This document shows positions 1 to 5,601 of a stretch of 5,601 nt of DNA, piece by piece (positions within the stretch are counted from its first letter, which is position 1; every line of letters starts with the position of its first letter). Under the pieces are notes generated by a model. It had not been told where the DNA came from, did not search any database, and saw nothing but the letters and a program-made list of their open reading frames with translations. Source of the DNA: an uncultured Phycisphaerales bacterium. Its GTDB lineage: Bacteria > Planctomycetota > Phycisphaerae > WQYP01. The position numbers and the translations under genes were made by a program. The stretch spans positions 1-5,601 of the forward strand of contig CALCHA010000423.1 in NCBI GenBank assembly GCA_937901265.1. Direction: 5' to 3'.

Positions 1-692
1 ACGTGATCGACGTCGGCCTCACCGGCTTCGACTGGATCCAGGAAAATGGCACCGATGTGCAGGAAGTCCTCGAACTCGTCTACTCCAAGGCGACCAGCCG
101 GCCGACGCGGTGGGTGCTCTGCGTGCCCAACGAATCCACGGTGCAGAAGCCCGAGGACCTCGACGGGGGCGTGGTTGCCACCGAGCTGGTGGGCTTCACC
201 CGCAAATATTTCGAGGACAAGGGCATCAAGGTCAAAATCGAATTCTCCTGGGGGGCCACCGAGGTCAAGGCACGCCTGCTCGACGCCATTGTCGACGTGA
301 CCGAAACCGGCTCCTCCATCCGCGCCAACAACCTCCGCATCATCGACACACTCATGACCTCCACTACCCGCCTGATCGCTAACAAAAAAGTGTGGGCACA
401 GGGCGGCGCGAAGCGGGAGAAGATTGAAAACATCGCGCTGCTGCTGCAGGGGGCGATCAATGCGCGGGAGAAGGTGGGCCTGAAGCTCAACGCGCCGCGA
501 GAGTCCCTGCAGGCGATTCTCAAGCTGTTGCCCGCGGAAAAGTCGCCCACCGTTTCGCCCCTGGCCGACGGCAGTTGGGCCGCGGTCGAGGTCATCGTGG
601 ACGAGAAGAGCGAGCGCGATCTGATTCCAAAGCTCAAGCGCGCCGGCGCAACGGGCATCATCAGCTACCCACTGAACAAAGTCATTCCGTAA
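1..692 (+). CDS. hisG: ATP phosphoribosyltransferase, long form (HisG), 3' part; 5' end outside window
   Basis: HisG joins ATP and PRPP to give phosphoribosyl-ATP, the committed and feedback-controlled first step of histidine synthesis in the cytoplasm. The reading frame is open at the left edge. The first GTG (base 3) is an internal valine codon in a conserved segment (VGLTGFDW), so the true start lies upstream. About 229 residues are visible. Residues 1-115 are the second half of the catalytic region, with the FSWGATEVK segment at 81-89 and the PRPP-binding stretch [17 protein letters not shown] at 94-110. The usual Thr-Leu after the glycine is Ser-Ile here. Residues about 148-229 match the C-terminal ACT-like regulatory domain that marks long-form HisG, which is inhibited by histidine and needs no HisZ. 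The stop is TAA at 690-692. No other his gene is in view, and the downstream neighbour radA converges on it. The family call is secure. Confidence 0.95.
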   Translation, partial: VIDVGLTGFDWIQENGTDVQEVLELVYSKATSRPTRWVLCVPNESTVQKPEDLDGGVVATELVGFTRKYFEDKGIKVKIEFSWGATEVKARLLDAIVDVTETGSSIRANNLRIIDTLMTSTTRLIANKKVWAQGGAKREKIENIALLLQGAINAREKVGLKLNAPRESLQAILKLLPAEKSPTVSPLADGSWAAVEVIVDEKSERDLIPKLKRAGATGIISYPLNKVIP

Positions 693-710
693 GCGGTCAT
701 TCCGTAAGCA
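681..710. repeat. 15-bp tandem direct repeat across the hisG stop codon
   Basis: Bases 681-695 (gtcattccgtaagcg) are repeated immediately at 696-710 (gtcattccgtaagca), with 14 of 15 positions identical. The first copy encodes the last residues Val-Ile-Pro and the stop of HisG. The second fills the whole remaining spacer up to the radA stop codon at 711-713. The unit is five codons long, so the second copy carries an in-frame second TAA at 705-707. Read-through of the first stop would add only Ala-Val-Ile-Pro. Replication slippage is the simplest origin (inference). Confidence 0.95.
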
Positions 711-2162
711 TCACTGCAGCAGGTCGAGGGCTTGATCAAGGCGGCGGCAGAGGTGCGCCTGCAGAGAGGTGGGCTTCGCCGGCAGCTTCGTACGCGCCGG
801 CACGATGGCGTGCGCAAAACCCAGACGCTGCGCCTCGATCATGCGCTGGGCAACCTGGATCACCGGGCGGAATTCCCCCAGCAGCCCGAGCTCGCCCAGC
901 ACCAGCGTCGAGGGCTGCAGCGGGCGATTCATGTGCGCCGACGCGATCGCCAGCGCAATGGCCGCATCCGCCGAGGGGTCCGACAACTTGATCCCGCCAA
1001 CGATATTCACGAACACATCCTTGTCCACCAGCCGCAGTCCCGCACGCTTCTCCAGCACCGCGATGATCATCGCCACGCGCGAGGCGTCCGCTCCTGAAAC
1101 TTTCCGTTTGGCGGTCCCAAGCATCGCGTCGGTCGTCAGCGCCTGTACCTCAACCATCAGCACGCGCGAGCCCTGCAGCGCGGCCGTGACGACGGACCCC
1201 GCGGTTTTCTCCCCCTTCTCCTGCGGATCCAGCAGCAGCGTCGAAGCGTCATCCACGGGGTCAAGCCCCGAACCGGTCATCCGGAACAGGCCGATCTCCA
1301 ACGTCGTGCCAAAGCGGTTCTTGGCCGCCCGCACGATGCGGTGGTCATGGTGCGAGTCCCCCTCAAAATAAAGCACCGTGTCCACGATGTGCTCGACCAG
1401 CTTGGGTCCGGCGAGAATGCCTTCCTTGGTGACATGCCCGACCAGACACACCGCGGTGCCCGACGCCTTGGCAAGGTAGACCAGCTCCGTGCAGCAGTCG
1501 CGCAGCTGCGACACGCTGCCCGGGGCGGAGGGGTTGCCGGGGTTGTAGATCATCTGAATCGAGTCGATCACGGCCAGCGCGGGCCGCAGGCGGCCGATGT
1601 GCGTGGTGATTTTCTCAAGGTTGGTTTCGGCGTGCACCTTCAGCCGCGAATTGCCAAAGCCCAGCCGCCCTGCCCGGAGCTGGGTCTGCTGCGCCGACTC
1701 TTCGGACGTGACGTACAGCACCTCCGGCGGCGTGCCCCCGCGGGGCGCCGCCATCTGCGCCAGCGCCTGCAGCAGCAGCGTCGATTTGCCGATCCCCGGC
1801 TCACCGCCCAGCAAAATCGCCGACCCCGGCACCACGCCGCCCCCAAGCACGCGGTCGAACTCCGAAATGTGCGTGCTGATGCGCGGAACTTCCAGCGGCG
1901 GAATGTCCGCCAGCGGCAGCGGCACCGACTCATTTTCAAACGCTGCGCCGCGCCGCGGCAACGCCCCGGCACCCTCCGCCCCGCGATCTCCGCCCCCCAC
2001 CGGTGCCAGCGCGTCCAGCGCCTTGGGCCGATGCGGATCTTCGGTGGCTTTGCTGACCTCTTCGAGCGAATCCCACGTCCCGCAATCGGGACACTTTCCC
2101 AGCCACTTGGGGTGCATCGACCCGCAATTGCGGCAGAGAAAGTAAGTCTTGGTCTTGGCCAT
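711..2162 (-). CDS. radA: DNA repair protein RadA, complete, 483 aa
   Basis: RadA (also called Sms) is a RecA-like ATPase that helps process recombination intermediates and drives branch migration. Domains in order: an N-terminal zinc finger with Cys10, Cys13, Cys24 and Cys27 (CxxC pairs); a linker, residues 37-90; a RecA-like core with Walker A GGEPGIGKST at 119-128 and a Walker B strand LAVIDS at 196-201; the RadA hallmark KNRFG at 281-285; and a C-terminal Lon-protease-like domain, about 320-483, with GGIKLSDPSADAAIALA at 389-405. The length is close to the family norm (E. coli about 460). The extra residues lie mainly in an Ala/Gly/Pro-rich linker after the zinc finger. The ATG at 2162 is preceded by GGGAG at a 4-base spacing. 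The gene lies 62 bp behind trpB on the same strand and converges on hisG with only 18 bp between the stops. All key motifs are intact. Confidence 0.97.
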   Translation of the reverse strand: MAKTKTYFLCRNCGSMHPKWLGKCPDCGTWDSLEEVSKATEDPHRPKALDALAPVGGGDRGAEGAGALPRRGAAFENESVPLPLADIPPLEVPRISTHISEFDRVLGGGVVPGSAILLGGEPGIGKSTLLLQALAQMAAPRGGTPPEVLYVTSEESAQQTQLRAGRLGFGNSRLKVHAETNLEKITTHIGRLRPALAVIDSIQMIYNPGNPSAPGSVSQLRDCCTELVYLAKASGTAVCLVGHVTKEGILAGPKLVEHIVDTVLYFEGDSHHDHRIVRAAKNRFGTTLEIGLFRMTGSGLDPVDDASTLLLDPQEKGEKTAGSVVTAALQGSRVLMVEVQALTTDAMLGTAKRKVSGADASRVAMIIAVLEKRAGLRLVDKDVFVNIVGGIKLSDPSADAAIALAIASAHMNRPLQPSTLVLGELGLLGEFRPVIQVAQRMIEAQRLGFAHAIVPARTKLPAKPTSLQAHLCRRLDQALDLLQ

Positions 2163-2166
2163 GTTT

Positions 2167-2171
2167 CTCCC
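2167..2171 (-). promoter_or_regulatory. ribosome binding site of radA
   Basis: Read on the minus strand the bases are GGGAG, followed by AAAC and then the ATG at 2162. This gives a 4-base spacing and supports this start for the MAKTKTYFLC N-terminus, which is also the expected N-terminus of the family. Confidence 0.7.
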
Positions 2172-2187
2172 AATTCCACTTCACAAA

Positions 2188-2199
2188 CCCGGCGCCGGG
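2188..2199. other. 12-bp perfect palindrome between trpB and radA
   Basis: The bases cccggcgccggg form a perfect palindrome in the 62-bp trpB-radA spacer, about 25 bp upstream of the radA start. No T-run follows on either strand, so it is not a standard terminator. It could be a weak RNA hairpin or a protein site, or simply chance in GC-rich DNA. No convincing promoter is visible in this spacer, which points to co-transcription of radA with trpB. Confidence 0.35.
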
Positions 2200-2224
2200 A
2201 CCAGGGCGTGCCAAGGACGCGGCG

Positions 2225-3505
2225 TTATTCCGGGCTCGTGAGGCGGGCGACCTCCATGCAGTCTTTGTCGCCCCGGCCCGAGAGGTTGATCACCAGCACC
2301 TGGTCATTGTCCATCGTAGCCGCCAGCTTCATCGCATGGGCGATGGCGTGTGCGGATTCCAGGGCGGGGATGATCCCTTCGCGCTGCGCCGTGAGGTGAA
2401 AAGCATCGAGCGCTTCTTGATCGGAAATGGTCTCGTAGCTGACGCGCCCCGTGTCCTTCCAGTAGGCATGTTCCGGCCCGACGCCCGGATAATCGAGGCC
2501 GGCGGAAACGGAGTGGACGTCCGCCGTTTGGCCGTCCGAGTTCTGCAGGACGTAGGTCAGCGTCCCATGAAGCACGCCCGGTTGGCCGAAGCCCAGCGAC
2601 GCCGCGTGCTGGCCCAGTGCGGAGCCTTTGCCGCCGGGTTCAACGCCGACCAGTCGCACAGCGGTATCTTCGACGAAGGGGTAGAAAATGCCCGCCGCGT
2701 TGGATCCGCCGCCGACGCAGGCGACGATCGCGTCCGGAAGGCGTCCGAACTGGTCGAGGGACTGGGCGCGGGTTTCCGTGCCAATAATGGATTGAAAGTC
2801 GCGGACGATCTGCGGGAACGGGTGCGGCCCGGCGACCGTGCCGATGATGTAGTGCGTGTTTTCAACGGATCCCATCCAGTCACGCAGCGCTTCGTTGAGG
2901 GCATCCTTAAGGGTCTTCAACCCCGACTCCACGGGGATCACCCGGGCCCCCATCAGCTTCATCCGGTACACGTTGAGGTTCTGCCGGCGGATGTCTTCGG
3001 AGCCCATGTAAACATCGCACGAGAGGCCAAAGACGGCGGCCGCGGTGGCCGTGCCGACGCCATGCTGGCCCGCACCGGTTTCAGCAATGACACGCTTCTT
3101 ACCCATGCGGAGCGTCAGCAGGGCCTGTCCGAGAGTGTTGTTGATTTTGTGGGCACCGGAGTGGCAGAGGTCCTCGCGCTTAAGAAAAATTTTGGCGCCC
3201 GTGCCGCTCCTGGAATTGTCACGCGCCAGCTGCGTCAGGCGTTCGGCGAAATAAAGCGGGGTCGGACGGCCGACGAACTGCTTGAGGTAGTACGCCAACT
3301 GCCGGCGGAATTCCGGGTCCTTTTTCGCGCGTTCATATTCTTCGGAAAGTTGCCGCACGGCCACCATGAGGGTTTCGGGAACGTAAGACCCCCCATACGC
3401 ACCGAAGCGCCCTTCGGCGTCAGGAACATTGGCAGAGGCCCTTTGCGGGCTGGCAGCGCCGGCACGAACGTCGGCGGAGGAAAGTCGAGCAGTCTGCAGG
3501 GTCAT
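2225..3505 (-). CDS. trpB: tryptophan synthase beta chain (TrpB1 type), complete, 426 aa
   Basis: TrpB is the pyridoxal-phosphate enzyme that condenses indole with L-serine to give tryptophan. It normally works in an alpha2-beta2 complex with TrpA. Landmarks, counted from the chosen start: [16 protein letters not shown] at 32-47; [14 protein letters not shown] at 77-90; the PLP lysine Lys120 in HSGAHKINN; the catalytic Glu142 in AETGAGQHG (E. coli Glu109); the PLP phosphate loop GGGSNA at 265-270; and LSGRGDKD at 408-415, with the serine that contacts the PLP ring nitrogen. The frame continues upstream to a possible start at 3598. The ATG at 3505 is preferred because GAAGGA sits 5 bases ahead and a plausible promoter lies within the longer version. 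The first 30 or so residues are a low-complexity extension compared with E. coli TrpB (397 aa). The sequence is of the main TrpB1 class. No trpA or trpF is adjacent: the neighbours are purA upstream and radA downstream. Confidence 0.97.
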   Translation of the reverse strand: MTLQTARLSSADVRAGAASPQRASANVPDAEGRFGAYGGSYVPETLMVAVRQLSEEYERAKKDPEFRRQLAYYLKQFVGRPTPLYFAERLTQLARDNSRSGTGAKIFLKREDLCHSGAHKINNTLGQALLTLRMGKKRVIAETGAGQHGVGTATAAAVFGLSCDVYMGSEDIRRQNLNVYRMKLMGARVIPVESGLKTLKDALNEALRDWMGSVENTHYIIGTVAGPHPFPQIVRDFQSIIGTETRAQSLDQFGRLPDAIVACVGGGSNAAGIFYPFVEDTAVRLVGVEPGGKGSALGQHAASLGFGQPGVLHGTLTYVLQNSDGQTADVHSVSAGLDYPGVGPEHAYWKDTGRVSYETISDQEALDAFHLTAQREGIIPALESAHAIAHAMKLAATMDNDQVLVINLSGRGDKDCMEVARLTSPE

Positions 3506-3510
3506 GGCGA

Positions 3511-3516
3511 TCCTTC
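3511..3516 (-). promoter_or_regulatory. ribosome binding site of trpB (decides the start)
   Basis: On the minus strand the bases are GAAGGA, followed by TCGCC and the ATG at 3505, a 5-base spacing. No similar site was noted for the longer alternative start at 3598. This site is the main reason for choosing the 426-residue product. Confidence 0.8.
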
Positions 3517-3531
3517 GTGTGAGACAATCCC

Positions 3532-3561
3532 ATGATAGGGCGGTCGGGGAGGCCGGGGCAA
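3532..3561 (-). promoter_or_regulatory. possible sigma-70-type promoter of trpB
   Basis: On the minus strand, TTGCCC (bases 3556-3561) resembles a -35 box and TATCAT (3532-3537) a -10 box, with an 18-bp spacer. Transcription would start near 3525, giving a leader of about 20 bases that just holds the ribosome binding site. That fit makes the guess reasonable, but the match is by eye only. The leader is too short for a trp attenuator, and I see no trp-codon leader peptide or T-box. Confidence 0.4.
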
Positions 3562-3614
3562 GACGAGCCTGACGCAGCGCGGTCACCGAACAGGGCAACC
3601 CCCCACGACGCGCC

Positions 3615-3631
3615 GCGGACGTCTCGCCCGC
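3615..3631 (-). other. hairpin in the purA-trpB spacer
   Basis: In minus-strand RNA, GCGGGCG, loop AGA, then CGUCCGC would form a 7-bp stem with one G-U pair. On the plus strand the same arms have an A-C mismatch. The hairpin lies about 55 bp downstream of the purA stop and upstream of the trpB promoter candidate, a sensible place for a terminator. No U-run follows, so a Rho-independent terminator is not supported. The rest of this 180-bp spacer holds nothing else I can name. Confidence 0.25.
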
Positions 3632-3685
3632 CGCCAGAAGAAAGGCTCGAATTTACCCCCGTGGCCCCGGCCCTATGGGTTGGCC

Positions 3686-5122
<1,437 letters not shown>

Positions 5123-5601
5123 TTATTTTTGGGTGGCAGTGATCGCCTGGAGGGTGCCCTTGATCTTCAGGTCCAGCGCGGCGGGGGGGCTGAGGTGGTC
5201 GATCGCGTACTGGCCCAGGGAAGTCAGCACGTCGGCGGCATCCTTGGGGAGGGGCGGGCGCGGGGGGGCTTTGCGCACGGTCGCCGGCATGAACCAGACT
5301 TCGGGCTTCTCATCGAAGAGCACTTCCAGCAGGGCCAGCTTGAGCGCCGGGGTGGCGTTGCCCCGGAGGTAAGCATCGCACATTTTGAGAAGCAGGAGGT
5401 CGTTGCGGTGGATCAGGATGCTCGCACGCATCCACCCGGCGCGGTCATCCTCCGAAAAGCGGCTGTCCGCGAGCCTGGCGGCGAACAGGTCCAGCGCGGG
5501 CTGCGTGCCATTGAGGGTCACGGCGTCCACCGTGAGGTTGGTAAACCCGTCGTCGGGTTGCCAGTGGGCGTCCCAGAACTTGACGGCAGCCGGCGTGGCG
5601 G
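5123..5601 (-). CDS. conserved-looking protein of unknown function, C-terminal part; 5' end outside window
   Basis: I do not recognise this protein. The frame stays open from the TAA at 5123-5125 to the right edge, giving about 159 visible residues. A GTG at 5530 could be taken for a start, but the upstream codons read on smoothly (AAVKFWDAHWQPDDGFTNLT), so the gene very likely begins outside the window. The visible part looks soluble and mostly helical: a Trp- and Asp-rich segment, then short helices rich in Ala and Leu (ALDLFAARL, LLLLKMCDAYL, LKLALLEVLF) that recall alpha-helical repeat folds. A Pro-rich stretch (APPRPPLPKD) follows, then a short helical tail ending ITATQK. No catalytic motif, signal peptide or membrane segment is visible here. 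Strand-typical GC-rich codon use and the coherent protein support a real gene. It sits 105 bp upstream of purA on the same strand. Confidence 0.75.
   Translation of the reverse strand, partial: ATPAAVKFWDAHWQPDDGFTNLTVDAVTLNGTQPALDLFAARLADSRFSEDDRAGWMRASILIHRNDLLLLKMCDAYLRGNATPALKLALLEVLFDEKPEVWFMPATVRKAPPRPPLPKDAADVLTSLGQYAIDHLSPPAALDLKIKGTLQAITATQK

Noticed and set aside
1341..2399. Long open frame on the plus strand opposite radA, about 350 codons
   Set aside because: Its product is Arg, Gln and His rich with no domain, and it lies opposite an intact RadA.
2336..3535. Long open frame on the plus strand opposite trpB, about 400 codons
   Set aside because: It is antisense to a clear trpB. 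Its translation has the Arg, Gly and Ala bias of a shadow frame and no recognisable motif. High GC at third positions keeps such frames open.
3529..3540. Similarity of CCCTATCATGGG (minus strand) to CCCTATGGG at 3671-3679 as a possible repeated operator
   Set aside because: Only about nine bases with a gap match. This is expected by chance, and the first overlaps the -10 candidate.
3506..3598. N-terminal extension of TrpB by 31 residues
   Set aside because: The ATG at 3505 has a strong binding site at 5 bases, and a promoter candidate lies inside the extension.
3663..3685. Imperfect hairpin just after the purA stop (GGCC...CCC ATA GGG...GGCC)
   Set aside because: The inner stem is only 3 bp, the outer arms are offset, and no T-run follows. 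It is too weak to call a terminator.

Overview
The window is a dense, GC-rich bacterial chromosomal segment that carries housekeeping genes only. It has five protein-coding genes, two of them cut by the window edges. I see no RNA genes, insertion sequences, phage genes, CRISPR arrays or defence genes. The style of the proteins suggests the Planctomycetota-Verrucomicrobiota-Chlamydiota group: a long-form HisG of the '[10 protein letters not shown] / FSWGATEVK' type and an adenylosuccinate synthetase with an 'EGANA' loop. This placement comes from remembered family patterns, not a search, and is tentative.

Layout: (1) Bases 1-692, plus strand, hold the 3' part of hisG, the first enzyme of histidine synthesis, including its C-terminal regulatory domain. 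(2) Bases 693-710 are an 18-bp spacer between two converging genes. It is made mostly of a second copy of a 15-bp direct repeat that also covers the hisG stop codon. (3) Bases 711-2162, minus strand, are radA, a recombination and repair ATPase, complete. (4) Bases 2225-3505, minus strand, are trpB, the tryptophan synthase beta chain, complete, with a clear ribosome binding site and a plausible promoter. (5) Bases 3506-3685 are a 180-bp spacer with the trpB promoter and weak hairpins. (6) Bases 3686-5017, minus strand, are purA, adenylosuccinate synthetase, complete. (7) Bases 5018-5122 are a short spacer with a possible purA promoter. (8) Bases 5123-5601, minus strand, are the 3' end of a gene of unknown function that runs off the right edge.

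The four minus-strand genes run in the order unknown, purA, trpB, radA. The 180-bp gap before trpB and the 105-bp gap before purA leave room for their own promoters. The 62-bp gap between trpB and radA shows no convincing promoter, so radA is probably read from the trpB transcript at least in part. The genes do not form one pathway: they serve AMP synthesis, the last step of tryptophan synthesis, recombinational repair and histidine synthesis. HisG and PurA are linked only loosely through purine metabolism, because HisG uses ATP and PRPP and PurA makes the precursor of AMP. I found no new biological system. The points most worth a second look are the 15-bp tandem duplication at the hisG end, the eukaryote-like IMP loop of PurA, and trpB standing apart from trpA.
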